From assembly GCA_020850375.1 (NCBI GenBank), contig JADZET010000169.1:1-28068 (forward strand): DNA of 28,068 bases. Reading direction: 5' to 3'. The notes below the pieces were generated by a model. That model was not told where the DNA came from and did no database searches. It saw only the letters and a list, made by a program, of their open reading frames with translations. The DNA is from Phycisphaeraceae bacterium (GTDB lineage: Bacteria; Planctomycetota; Phycisphaerae; Phycisphaerales; Phycisphaeraceae). Both the position numbers and the translations under genes were made by a program. How positions within the stretch are numbered: the stretch's first letter is position 1; every line of letters begins with the position of its first letter. Of this stretch, positions 7,056-15,278 are shown one piece after another.

Positions 7056-8657
7056 ATGATTTCAGGACAGCATCATCCCAATGAAGCACGCCGGCAGGCC
7101 ATTCAGTCGGTCATCGACGGGGCCAAGTCGGCGGCTGAGAGAAACCGGTTGGGCCAGTTCGCCACGCCCTACACGCTTGCCGTCGGCATCGCAGGCTTTG
7201 TCAGATCCCTGATCCCTCAAGACCACTGCACGATTCATTTTGCCGACCCCTCCATCGGATCGGGCAGCTTCTTTTCAGCCGCATTGACCGTGTTCGGACG
7301 CCGTCGCATCAAGAGCGCCGTCGGGGTGGAGATCGATCCAGCATTTTGCGGCGCGGCAAGAGATCTATGGGCCTCGGACGGGCTTGAAGTCGTGCAAGGG
7401 GATTTCAGTCGCGTTGCGGCCGATAAATCGCGCCCGCCGGCACCAAATCTGATCCTTGCGAATCCCCCCTATGTCCGGCATCACCACATGAATCGCCAGG
7501 ACAAGGAACGCTTGCAGCGGCTTGCGCTGAAGATGACCGGGGTCGAGGTCAGCGGGCTTGCTGGACTTTACGTCTATTTTCTCCTGCTCGCGACGGCATG
7601 GATGCAGCGCGACGGATTGGCGGCGTGGCTGATCCCATCGGAGTTCATGGACGTCAATTACGGTGGAGCGCTGCGGGATTTTCTGACGGATCAAGTTACG
7701 CTTCTGCGCAGCCATCGATTCGACCCCAGCGATGTGCAGTTCGGCGACGCGCTGGTGTCATCCGCCGTCCTGGTGTTCAGGAAAGCTCCACCTCCACCCG
7801 GCCATGAACCTGAATTCACCTTTGGCGGAACGCTCGACAAACCGCAGGCCCGAGAACGACTGTCGCTGGATCGACTTCGCGCGTCCCGGAAGTGGACGAG
7901 CCATCCGGACCACCCCAAGCACACCCGGCGCACGTTCGGCGATCAGGACAGCCCAAGACTAAGCGATCTGTTTCGGATTCGGCGCGGCATCGCCACCGGC
8001 AGCAACAAGTTTTTCGTGCTTGATCGTTCCGACGCGAAGCAACGGGGGCTTCCCGAGGACTGCCTTCGCCCCATTCTTCCGAGTCCGCGTCATCTCAAGG
8101 CCACCGTGATCGAGGCTGAAAAGGACGGCTACCCCAACATCGACCGGCAGCTTTGTTTAATTGACTGTGACCTGCCAGAGCCAATGGTCAAGTCCAAGTT
8201 CCCGGCGCTATGGGAATACCTGCAAACCGCAAGATCGCTGGGCATCTTGGATCGATACCTTATCAGCAAACGGACGCCCTGGTACAAGCAGGAGTTTCGT
8301 GCGCCGGCACCGTTTCTTTGCACATACATGGGGCGAGGCAGCGAGGACAAACAACCCTTCCGGTTCATACTGAACCGTTCCACGGCGATCGGCACCAATC
8401 TATACCTGATGATGTATCCACGGCAGGGCTTGGCCGGTCTGCTGCGGGAGTCGCCTGACTCAGTCGATGAAATTCATCGACTATTGAGCCGCGTTACCGG
8501 GCATGAACTTCGTGGCGAGGGCCGGGTTTATGGGGGGGGGTTGAACAAGATCGAGCCAAGTGAGCTTGGCCGTATTTCAGCCGCCCCATTCATTGAACGT
8601 TGGCCGGAATTGGGCAATTACATCGGACAGGCGGCTGCGCCGAGCCTGTTTCAGTAG
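7056..8657 (+). CDS. Type II N6-adenine DNA methyltransferase
   Basis: This 533-residue modification enzyme should protect host DNA by methylating adenine at the site cut by the upstream nuclease. Gamma-class motif order is visible: motif X-like LGQFATP (residues 32-38), motif I ADPSIGSGSF (63-72, S-adenosylmethionine binding) and motif IV NPPYV (136-140, catalysis). About 300 further residues probably form the target recognition domain. It is of the Eco57I/TaqI-like group by layout. I chose ATG 7056 because a longer GTG form would overlap the nuclease gene. An AGGG lies at 7041-7044. Coupling to the nuclease gene with only 5 bp between stop and start is usual for type II pairs. Confidence 0.92.
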   Translation: MISGQHHPNEARRQAIQSVIDGAKSAAERNRLGQFATPYTLAVGIAGFVRSLIPQDHCTIHFADPSIGSGSFFSAALTVFGRRRIKSAVGVEIDPAFCGAARDLWASDGLEVVQGDFSRVAADKSRPPAPNLILANPPYVRHHHMNRQDKERLQRLALKMTGVEVSGLAGLYVYFLLLATAWMQRDGLAAWLIPSEFMDVNYGGALRDFLTDQVTLLRSHRFDPSDVQFGDALVSSAVLVFRKAPPPPGHEPEFTFGGTLDKPQARERLSLDRLRASRKWTSHPDHPKHTRRTFGDQDSPRLSDLFRIRRGIATGSNKFFVLDRSDAKQRGLPEDCLRPILPSPRHLKATVIEAEKDGYPNIDRQLCLIDCDLPEPMVKSKFPALWEYLQTARSLGILDRYLISKRTPWYKQEFRAPAPFLCTYMGRGSEDKQPFRFILNRSTAIGTNLYLMMYPRQGLAGLLRESPDSVDEIHRLLSRVTGHELRGEGRVYGGGLNKIEPSELGRISAAPFIERWPELGNYIGQAAAPSLFQ

Positions 8658-8738
8658 TCAGGCAAAGATCCACCAACAGGCCGTTCTTACCGGCTCATCC
8701 AACTCATTGGGGCGGGAGGTGGACGCCATACTCCAAAA

Positions 8739-9959
8739 TCAGAGTGATGACGGGGGGCTGAAGCGGGAGCCGGGGAGGCCGACTTTGCGGTTTTCGGGGC
8801 TGCCGGCGGGGATCAGGGGGCTGAGGAGGAGGATCAGGAGGACCACGGCGACGTTGGCGATGAGGTAGGACCAGGCGGGCCAGTTCATGGTCTGGATCAG
8901 GGCGGTGAGCAGGAGGAGGGCGAGGGTGACGGGGATGAGGGATCGCCAGGCTAGGCGCATGAGCTGGTCGAAGCGGAAACGCGGGAGCGTCCAGCGGATG
9001 AGCATCATCAGGGCGAGGAGGAAGGTGACCTTGCCGGCGAAGACGGAGAATTTGAGGAGGGCTAGGCCGATGCCGCCGACGAGGGGCTCTTTCAGGAACG
9101 GCAGGTCCCAGCCGCCTAGGAACATCATGGTGAAGAAGGCGCAGGCGGTGACCATGTGGAGGTACTCGCCCATGAAGAAGAGGGCGAACTTCATGGAGCT
9201 GTACTCGGTGTGGTAGCCGCCGACGAGCTCCTGTTCGGCTTCGGCGAGGTCGAAGGGTGCGCGGTTGCACTCGGCGAGGGAGCAGGTGAAGAAGATGACG
9301 GCCAGGAGGGGCATGTAGAAGAGGTTCCAGATGCCGTTGGCCTGGGCGTGGACGATGTCCTCGGTGCGGACGGTGCCGAGCATGAGGATGATGATCAGGA
9401 CGGAGAGGCCAAGAGGGATCTCGTAGGAGACCATCTGGGCGGTGGCTCTTAGGCCGCCTAGGAAGGCGTACTTGTTGTTGGAGGCGAAGCCGGCGAGGAC
9501 GACGCCGTAGACGGCGACGGAGCCGATGGCGAGGATGTAGAGGACGCCGATGCTGATGGGCGCGGCGGTGAGGTTGAGGACGTGGTCGCCCCATTTGAGG
9601 AAGCCGGCCCAGGGGATGACGGCCCAGCCGAGGACGGCGGGGATGGCAGCGAGGGCGGGGGCGAGGATGAAGAGGGTTTTGTCGGCGTTGGGAGGGTTGT
9701 AGTCCTCCTTCATGATGAACTTGAGTCCGTCGGCGAGGGGTTGGCCGAGGCCCCAGAAGTGGAACTTGAGGGGGAGGATGCCGAAGGAGAAGCCGACGCG
9801 GTTGGGGCCGATGCGGTCCTGGGTCCAGGAGGCGATCTTACGCTCGAGGAGGATGAGGTAGGCGACGCCGCCGAGCATGACGGGCAGGACGGCGAAGACG
9901 ACCACCAGGCTGGCGATGAACTGGGGGCTGATCCAGTGGGAAAGAGAGTCGAGGCTCAT
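8739..9959 (-). CDS. nuoH: NADH-quinone oxidoreductase subunit H
   Basis: NuoH is the membrane subunit that forms much of the quinone chamber of complex I. Conserved stretches are LLERKIASWTQDRIGPNRVG near the N-terminus, LADGLKFIMKED, and APFDLAEAEQELVGGYHTEY with the acidic quinone-site loop, followed by FALFFMGEY. I see at least eight hydrophobic helices. At 406 residues it is longer than the usual 320-350; the extra length is mainly a C-terminal part with more hydrophobic helices and a short tail. I chose ATG 9959 with GGAAG about 8 bp upstream. No other nuo genes are adjacent: the upstream neighbour is divergent and the downstream neighbour is the restriction-modification pair. Confidence 0.96.
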   Translation of the reverse strand: MSLDSLSHWISPQFIASLVVVFAVLPVMLGGVAYLILLERKIASWTQDRIGPNRVGFSFGILPLKFHFWGLGQPLADGLKFIMKEDYNPPNADKTLFILAPALAAIPAVLGWAVIPWAGFLKWGDHVLNLTAAPISIGVLYILAIGSVAVYGVVLAGFASNNKYAFLGGLRATAQMVSYEIPLGLSVLIIILMLGTVRTEDIVHAQANGIWNLFYMPLLAVIFFTCSLAECNRAPFDLAEAEQELVGGYHTEYSSMKFALFFMGEYLHMVTACAFFTMMFLGGWDLPFLKEPLVGGIGLALLKFSVFAGKVTFLLALMMLIRWTLPRFRFDQLMRLAWRSLIPVTLALLLLTALIQTMNWPAWSYLIANVAVVLLILLLSPLIPAGSPENRKVGLPGSRFSPPSSL

Positions 9960-10049
9960 CGTGGGGCTTCCGGTTGGGCGGGGGTGGTCAGGATGTGATG
10001 TTTGTAGCGGGGGGAGGTCGTGGAGGCAAATGCCGCAGGGCGGGGGCGT

Positions 10050-10055
10050 TACAAT
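10050..10055 (+). promoter_or_regulatory. Candidate -10 element of the signal peptidase gene
   Basis: TACAAT (five of six matches to the consensus) lies 27 bp before ATG 10083. No good -35 is seen at the expected distance. The same hexamer serves in the better-supported tRNA promoter at 12197-12202. Confidence 0.35.
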
Positions 10056-10082
10056 GCCGCGGCCTGAGCGGCGAAGGTGATC

Positions 10083-11723
10083 ATGAGCGAGCAACACGAG
10101 CCAAGCGCGCCAGCCCCCGCGGGGGTTCACCCCCCTGCTGAGCCGTCGATCCGGGAGACGTTGCAGTCGCTGGTGCTGGCGTTCGTGCTGGCGTTTGTGT
10201 TCCGGGCGTTCGTGGTCGAGGCGTTCACGATCCCGACGGGTTCGATGGCGCCGACGCTGCTGGGTCGGCATGTGACGGTGCGGGATGCGTCTTGCGGTCA
10301 GGAGTTCGCGGTGAATCGGCCTGACTCGCGGGGGGGGTATGCGCTGAGCGAGCCGATGGCGGTGGCGGGTCCGATGACGCGACGGGAGATCACGCTGGCG
10401 GTCGGGACGCGGATCGAGCCTGGGGATCGGGTGCTGGTGGAGAAGTTTTTGTACTTTTTCCAGGAGCCGCGGCGGTGGGACGTGGTGGTGTTCAAGTATC
10501 CGGAGGAGCCGCGGCAGAATTTCATCAAGCGGCTGGTGGGTCTGCCGGGTGAGCGGGTGTGGATCATTGACGGGAATGTTTACGTGTGTCCGTCGTCGGC
10601 GCGTGAGGGGGTTGATCCGGCGGACGAGGCGGGGTGGCGGATCGCGCGGAAGATGGATCGGGGGGATGGCGCGGCGGTGCAGAACGCGGTGTGGCAGGCG
10701 ATCTATCACAGCGGGTACCGTCCGGCGGAGGCGGAGGGGTGGCGGTCGCCTTGGGAGGCGGTGGAGGGCGCGTGGCGGAAGCGCGGGGCGGGGCAGGAAG
10801 AGGTGTTGGAGGATGAGAAGGGTTATGAGCTGAGGGGGTCGGGGCGCGGGGTTCTACGGTTTGATTATGAGGGGTGGGTCGCGAGCTCGTCGGCGTGTGG
10901 GCCTGGGATGTATCCGTACAACCAGCCGTCGCGTGGGTCGTGGGCGGATCAGGCGATCGAGGATGTTCGTCTGGCGGGGACGTTCACGGCGAGGGCGGAT
11001 GGGCTGGAGGTGGAGTTGGTGACGGGGGGGAGGCTGGATGACGCGGGGTCGAGGTCGCATGACGTGGGGGCGCGGATCGATGCGCAGGGGCGGGCGACGC
11101 TGTGGCGTGAGGCGGAGGGAGGTGGGGAGCGGGTGAGGGTGGCTGGTCCGGTGGAGGTCGGGGCGTTTGAGGCGGGCAGGCCGCGGCGGGTGGAGCTGTG
11201 GGTGGTGGATCAGGAAGTGTGGCTGTGGGTGGACGGGGAGGCGCGTCTGCGTTGGGGGTATGACGTGCCGATGCGGGTGCTGCACGATCGGCCTGGGCCG
11301 TCGCTGCGGCCGGCGCGGACGGAGGTTCGGGTGGCGGGGGCAGGGGTGACGGTGAGGGAGGTGGACCTGGATCGGGACTTGTACTACGACAGCGCGATGG
11401 TGGACAGCCCGGACGTGGTGGCGCGGGGTGGTCTGGCGAAGTTTGCGGATCAGAGGCGGGGTGAGCCGGTGCGGATCGGTAAGGATCTGTTTTTCTGTCT
11501 GGGTGACAACAGCCCGGACAGCCATGACGGGCGTTTCTGGCGGCAGATCGACGGGTGGGTGGAGGCTCGGAGCGGAGTCGAGCGGGGTGCGTTGCTGGGG
11601 CTGGTGCCGCGCAAGCTGCTGGTGGGTCGGGCGTTTTTTGTGTATTGGCCGGCGCCACGGTCGCTGACGCCGGGGGGACTGGCGTTCATCCCGGACTTCG
11701 GGCGGATGCGGGCGATCCATTGA
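10083..11723 (+). CDS. lepB: Signal peptidase I with a large insert in the catalytic domain
   Basis: This serine-lysine protease removes signal peptides at the outer face of the cytoplasmic membrane. One transmembrane helix (residues about 27-45) leads into box B, PTGSMAPTLLG, with nucleophile Ser54. NFIKRLVGLPGE carries the general base Lys149, and box E GDNSPDSHDGR lies at 474-484. Between them, residues about 172-465 are an insert of roughly 290 residues with alternating strands, such as VELWVVDQEVWLWVDGEARLR, suggesting a concanavalin-like beta-sandwich. At 546 residues the protein is about twice the usual bacterial length. I chose ATG 10083 with GAAGG at 10072-10076. The gene is divergent from nuoH. 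The four PEP-CTERM proteins and other secreted proteins in this window are likely clients. Confidence 0.93.
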   Translation: MSEQHEPSAPAPAGVHPPAEPSIRETLQSLVLAFVLAFVFRAFVVEAFTIPTGSMAPTLLGRHVTVRDASCGQEFAVNRPDSRGGYALSEPMAVAGPMTRREITLAVGTRIEPGDRVLVEKFLYFFQEPRRWDVVVFKYPEEPRQNFIKRLVGLPGERVWIIDGNVYVCPSSAREGVDPADEAGWRIARKMDRGDGAAVQNAVWQAIYHSGYRPAEAEGWRSPWEAVEGAWRKRGAGQEEVLEDEKGYELRGSGRGVLRFDYEGWVASSSACGPGMYPYNQPSRGSWADQAIEDVRLAGTFTARADGLEVELVTGGRLDDAGSRSHDVGARIDAQGRATLWREAEGGGERVRVAGPVEVGAFEAGRPRRVELWVVDQEVWLWVDGEARLRWGYDVPMRVLHDRPGPSLRPARTEVRVAGAGVTVREVDLDRDLYYDSAMVDSPDVVARGGLAKFADQRRGEPVRIGKDLFFCLGDNSPDSHDGRFWRQIDGWVEARSGVERGALLGLVPRKLLVGRAFFVYWPAPRSLTPGGLAFIPDFGRMRAIH

Positions 11724-12223
11724 GGCGGGGTGGGTGAGATCGCTTGGCGTGGTCTGGGATCGGCGTCAAAATCGTCGGAGTCCGTTGTCAAATCGCGTGA
11801 CGTTTTCCACAGATGACTCACGCGGCACGGGCGAGTGATCAGGAGTTGTTCGTATCGGGAGGCGATCGAAGCATCGGAGGGCGAGGGCAGCGTGCTTGTT
11901 TTTTCAAGGTGATGAATTGCAGTGGTTTATATCGACGATCGGGAGAGCAAGGCATGGGGTAAGCCCTAGGGCGGATCGGTCCGAGCGTTAGGGATCGGTT
12001 TATGGGACCTTTTGGGGATGAACGATGCGGGGCACTACTCCACAGTTTTTCCACGGGGAAAAAGTCGGGCTGGATGCGTCGGTGTATCAGTGCCGATATG
12101 GGCAGCACTTAGCGCAAGCTGAGCGTGGCGTCGGGCGGCGAGGTGGGATGAGGGGAGAGCGTGAGGCGTCGTCTTTACCCTCGGTGCGGGCGTCGCTACA
12201 ATCCGCGCGGGAGTCGGACACGG
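11724..12223. other. Gene-free 500-bp region before tRNA-Arg
   Basis: I find no convincing protein gene here. Visible elements are TTTTCCACA at 11803-11811 (one mismatch from the DnaA box TTATCCACA) and the related TTTTCCACG at 12047-12055. There is also a 7-bp inverted repeat TTTTTCC/GGAAAAA at 12046-12063, and a CCCTAGGG palindrome at 11964-11971. A moderately AT-rich patch lies near 11894-11932. The tRNA promoter occupies the right end. Too few boxes are present to call an origin. Confidence 0.5.
12174..12202 (+). promoter_or_regulatory. Promoter of tRNA-Arg
   Basis: TTTACC (12174-12179, four of six) and TACAAT (12197-12202, five of six) are 17 bp apart. Transcription would begin near 12209, about 15 bases before the mature tRNA. 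Position and spacing support the call. Confidence 0.6.
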
Positions 12224-12297
12224 GTCCGCGTAGCTCAACTGGATAGAGCGTCGGCCTCCGGAGCCGAAGGTTAGAGGTTCGAATCCTCTCGCGGATA
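12224..12297 (+). tRNA. tRNA-Arg (anticodon CCG)
   Basis: A complete cloverleaf can be drawn. The acceptor arm is GTCCGCG with CGCGGAT (a G-U at the first pair) and A as discriminator. The D-arm stem is GCTC/GAGC. The anticodon stem TCGGC/GCCGA holds loop CTCCGGA, so the anticodon is CCG and reads the Arg codon CGG. The T-arm stem AGAGG/CCTCT holds loop TTCGAAT. The 3' CCA is not encoded. A run of eight T at 12298-12305 follows at once and may help termination. CGG is frequent in the G-rich genes around it. Confidence 0.95.
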
Positions 12298-12385
12298 TTT
12301 TTTTTGCGGGGTGGATGGGTTGGCCGGCCGGCGGGGGCCAGGCACGTCGCGGGGACCATGGGATCGGCGTGGTCCGTTGAGATCC

Positions 12386-13009
12386 ATGAAGCGTGATGAC
12401 GGTTCGATGGCCCACACGACGCGGCACAGCCTGTTCGATGACGTGCAGGGGCTGGTGACGGGGAGTTTGTTTGTCGCGCTGGGGGTGATGATGTTCGGTC
12501 ACGCGCGGCTGCTGACGGGGGGGACGGTGGGGCTGAGCTTTCTGGGTCATTACGCGAGCGGGGTGGGATTCGGCAAGCTGTTCTTCGTGATCAACCTGCC
12601 GTTCTACGGGCTGGCGTGGAAGAAGATGGGGCGGCGGTTCACGATCAAGACGTTCTTGTGCGTGGCGATGGTGTCGGTGTTCACGACGGTGCTGCCGCGG
12701 TGGCTGGGTTTCGCGGTGCTGCACCCCTTGCTGGCGGCGGTGGCGGGCGGGCTCTTGATCGGGGCGGGGCTGCTGATCCTGTTCCGGCATCAGGGGAGTC
12801 TGGGGGGCTTGAACATCCTGGTGCTGTACTTGCAGGAGAAGTTCGGGTGGCGGGCGGGGTGGGTGCAGATGGGATTGGACGTGGGGATCGTGTCGGCGGG
12901 GCTGCTGGTGGTGGATTGGCCGCGGGTGGGGCTGTCGGTGCTGGCGGCGGTGGCGCTGAACCTGGCGTTGGCGGTGAACCATCGGCCGGGGCGGTACATG
13001 GGGATGTAG
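12386..13009 (+). CDS. YitT-family membrane protein lacking the C-terminal domain
   Basis: This 207-residue integral membrane protein has about five hydrophobic segments. Characteristic YitT features are the early GSLFVALGVMMFG segment, LLTGGTVGLSFLGHY and later HQGSLGGLNILVLYLQEKFG. YitT-like proteins are often about 280 residues with a soluble DUF2179 domain after the last helix. Here the chain ends shortly after that helix, as in YczE-like and shorter versions. I chose ATG 12386; ATG 12407 is an alternative, and neither has a strong ribosome site. Function of the family is unsettled, though transport is often suggested. It lies between tRNA-Arg and the FkbM methyltransferase on the same strand. 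Confidence 0.83.
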   Translation: MKRDDGSMAHTTRHSLFDDVQGLVTGSLFVALGVMMFGHARLLTGGTVGLSFLGHYASGVGFGKLFFVINLPFYGLAWKKMGRRFTIKTFLCVAMVSVFTTVLPRWLGFAVLHPLLAAVAGGLLIGAGLLILFRHQGSLGGLNILVLYLQEKFGWRAGWVQMGLDVGIVSAGLLVVDWPRVGLSVLAAVALNLALAVNHRPGRYMGM

Positions 13010-13129
13010 TCGGGGAGGCGGAGGGGGCGAGAGTGGCCTTGCGTCGACGACGTGCCGATATACCCTTGGGCGACCCCCCGCCCCCGGAGGGGGGAGTGGG
13101 CGGGAAGATCGGCGAGGGAATAGCGCGGC

Positions 13130-13936
13130 ATGGGCAACAAACTGCGGAAAGCGTGGCTGAACTTCGGGTGGCGGGCGCTGCGGGTGCTGGGGGCGGTGGC
13201 GTACCTGCGGTACCTCGGGACGCTGCTGGTGCTGTCGCCGCGGATCCTGCGCGAGCGGAACCTGCGGTGCGTGGACAAGGCGATGGGAAGGCGGATGGTG
13301 ACGGCGCGCTGCCGGGGGAGGCGGGTGGTGTTCGACTGCCCGCGGATCGACGAGCTGATCCGGGACGGGTCGTACTGCTTCGGTCTGGTCCGGGAGCTGT
13401 TCATCCGGGACTGCTACCTGCGGCACGTGCCGGGTGAGTTCCTTGAGTCGGTGCGGAACGTGGTGGACCTCGGTGCGAACCGGGGGACGTTCTCGGCGAT
13501 GGTCAGCCCGTGGGCGAAGAAGATCGTGGCGGTGGAGGTGCTGGCGGAGATGGGGGCGGCGATCGCGCAGAACATGCGGACGAACGGTTTCGAGAACTAC
13601 CGGGTGGTGACGAGCTTCATCGGGGCCAAGGGGGACGACCAGGGACGGGCCGGGGCGACGATCAGCATGACGGAGCTGCTCGACGGGCAGGGGCTCGAGA
13701 CGGTGGACCTGATGAAGATGGACATCGAGGGCAGCGAGTTCGCGCTGTTCGAGGAGCCTGGGTGGCTGGGGCGCGTGCGTGGGCTGACGATGGAGATCCA
13801 CCCGCGCTGGGGGGATCCGGGGAAGGTGGTCGGGGTGTTGCGGGAGGCTGGCTTCGAGGTCAAGGTGCTGGATCAGACGCTCGAGATCACGGAGGACTGC
13901 GGGCGGGCGGAGTTCCTCTGCGCGTTGCGGAAGTAG
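13130..13936 (+). CDS. FkbM-family SAM-dependent methyltransferase
   Basis: This 268-residue protein is predicted to methylate a hydroxyl group, as FkbM-type enzymes do on sugars or polyketides. Motif I VVDLGANRGTFS (residues 111-122) binds S-adenosylmethionine, and LMKMDIEGSEFALF (194-207) is the family hallmark after it. The first 45 residues are basic and hydrophobic, so it may sit on the membrane. The GC-rich stretch CCCCCGGAGGGGGG at 13081-13094 lies 35 bp upstream. It is 120 bp after the YitT-like gene. Genes of this family often belong to surface glycan pathways, which would fit the glycosyltransferase and acyltransferase further right, but that link is inference. It is followed by a terminator hairpin shared with the convergent PEP-CTERM gene. 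Confidence 0.9.
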   Translation: MGNKLRKAWLNFGWRALRVLGAVAYLRYLGTLLVLSPRILRERNLRCVDKAMGRRMVTARCRGRRVVFDCPRIDELIRDGSYCFGLVRELFIRDCYLRHVPGEFLESVRNVVDLGANRGTFSAMVSPWAKKIVAVEVLAEMGAAIAQNMRTNGFENYRVVTSFIGAKGDDQGRAGATISMTELLDGQGLETVDLMKMDIEGSEFALFEEPGWLGRVRGLTMEIHPRWGDPGKVVGVLREAGFEVKVLDQTLEITEDCGRAEFLCALRK

Positions 13937-13949
13937 AAACAGGGACCAG

Positions 13950-13986
13950 AAAAAAAGAAAGCGGCGTCGCCCGGGGCGGACGCCGC
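13950..13986 (-). terminator. Rho-independent terminator of the PEP-CTERM gene at 14012
   Basis: GCGGCGTC (13961-13968) and GACGCCGC (13979-13986) form a perfect 8-bp GC stem. On the minus strand it is followed by TTTCTTTTTTT (13960-13950). The hairpin lies 26 bp after the stop codon of the minus-strand gene. It may also stop the convergent FkbM transcript. Confidence 0.85.
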
Positions 13987-14011
13987 GTTGCGGCATGGAC
14001 TGTGGGTGAGG

Positions 14012-15016
14012 TCAGGACCCGCGGCGGCGGAGCAGGAGGCTGCCCAGGGCCAGGAGGGACAGGGCCGCGGGCTCGGGGATGGTGTAGAGCTCGAAGGCGA
14101 GGTCCTTGGAGAACTGGCCGATGCCGTTGTGGACGCCGTCGGGGCCTGGGCCGTCGACGCCGTCGATGTAGTACTGAGGGGTCGACTCGGACTGCAGGAC
14201 GTTGACGAGGCAGGTCTGGAGGACCTGCACATAGACGCCGCCAGAGACGGCGTCGTCCTGGAAGTGCCAGACGGGTGTGGGGTAGAAGGGGTCGATGATG
14301 GGTTGGTCGTCGTGCTCGCCTGGGGAGGGGACGGGGGGTCCGGCGGCGAGGGCGTCCATGACGGTGTAGTCACGGTTGTGCCATCCCCAGAGGATCTCGC
14401 CGTCCTGCTGGGGATCGACGAGGGCGACGATCTTGAGCCAGTAGACCTCCTCGGCCTGCTCGGGGAAGGGGCAGGCGAGCTCGGCGTTGTACTCGTAGAC
14501 GGGCTCGTTAGGGTTGGAGTCGAGGACGAGCTTTTCGGTGAAAGTTCCCGAGCCCGGGGTGAGGTCGCCGAGGGTGACGACCTGGCTGAGGATGGGATCG
14601 CCTGGGCGGCTGAAGCCGTCCTCGTGGTTGTGGGGATCGCCGGGGTCGGGGACGTCCTTCTCGAAGGAGATGAGGAAGCGTGTGACGCCGCCGGCGGCGG
14701 GCACGGAGGTGGGCTGGGCGCCGGGGTAGGAGCCCCACCATCGGACGTGGACGACGGGGGTGCTGACCTTGTCGGAGAAATCGTCGGCCATGAAAGTGCC
14801 CTGATAGACGCCCTCGACGTGGCTGCCGTAGGCGGTGCTGATCTCGTCGTGGCCGTAGTAGACGGGCGGCTCGGCGGAATCCGAGGGCATGGTGGTGGCG
14901 ATCATGGGGTTCTGCTGGAATTTGAGCACTTGACCCGGGAGCGGGTCGGCGTGTGCTGAGGACGCGGTGACGAAGGCGGCGACGGCGCAGAGGCCAAGGA
15001 CATGAAGCGTTTTCAT
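14012..15016 (-). CDS. PEP-CTERM sorted surface protein, paralogue A
   Basis: This 334-residue secreted protein has a signal peptide ending near AHA-DP (residues about 22-25). Its C-terminal sorting tail is IPEPAALSLLALGSLLLRRR: the PEP motif, a hydrophobic helix and a basic end. Such tails are processed by an exosortase-type system in PVC and Gram-negative bacteria. The body has no catalytic motif I recognise. Landmarks shared with paralogue B (17075) are ADPLP at the mature start, VVHVRWWGSY, DVPDPGDPH, AELACPFP, IVALVDP, HNRDYT, PFYP with WHFQDD, and IGQFSKDLAFELYTIPEPA. Two Cys positions are shared. GGGAGG lies about 9 bp before ATG 15016. A consensus promoter sits 260 bp upstream and a terminator follows. 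Confidence 0.88.
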   Translation of the reverse strand: MKTLHVLGLCAVAAFVTASSAHADPLPGQVLKFQQNPMIATTMPSDSAEPPVYYGHDEISTAYGSHVEGVYQGTFMADDFSDKVSTPVVHVRWWGSYPGAQPTSVPAAGGVTRFLISFEKDVPDPGDPHNHEDGFSRPGDPILSQVVTLGDLTPGSGTFTEKLVLDSNPNEPVYEYNAELACPFPEQAEEVYWLKIVALVDPQQDGEILWGWHNRDYTVMDALAAGPPVPSPGEHDDQPIIDPFYPTPVWHFQDDAVSGGVYVQVLQTCLVNVLQSESTPQYYIDGVDGPGPDGVHNGIGQFSKDLAFELYTIPEPAALSLLALGSLLLRRRGS

Positions 15017-15278
15017 CGTGGGTACCTCCCTCAAAGTTTCCAAGGTGAGATGCCCCTCCTTCGAGCAGCGATGCGGGATGTCTATGGCATCATCACCTCC
15101 GTGGGTGTCTGGGCGTCGGCGCGTCGGATCGGCGAGCGACGGGGCGCGCAGTGATCGCCGTGGGGCTGGGAAAGACGGGAACAGGATGTGTACAGATCCC
15201 CCTGACGTTGAGCACAAGCTAAGTCAGTGAAGCGGTCGCCCCTCCGTCGGACTCGGGGACCGCTGGACATGAGCTTTA

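Noticed and set aside
10114..10125. CCCCCGCGGGGG palindrome
   Set aside because: It lies in the early codons of lepB, encodes part of the Pro/Ala-rich cytoplasmic lead, and is easily reached by chance at this GC content.
8739..10709. A 656-codon minus-strand open frame extending nuoH upstream through the lepB region
   Set aside because: Homology to NuoH starts at ATG 9959 with a ribosome site, and the first 250 codons lie antisense to lepB and are Arg/Pro/His-rich.
12035..13996. A 653-codon minus-strand open frame across tRNA-Arg, the YitT-like gene and the FkbM gene
   Set aside because: It runs antisense to recognised genes and a tRNA, and its protein is Arg/Pro/His-rich with no motif, a usual GC-rich shadow.
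15082..15270. A 62-codon minus-strand frame starting next to the paralogue A transcription start, and a very short MMP-stop frame near 15093
   Set aside because: Neither has a well-spaced ribosome site or any recognisable peptide; a leader peptide role would be guesswork.
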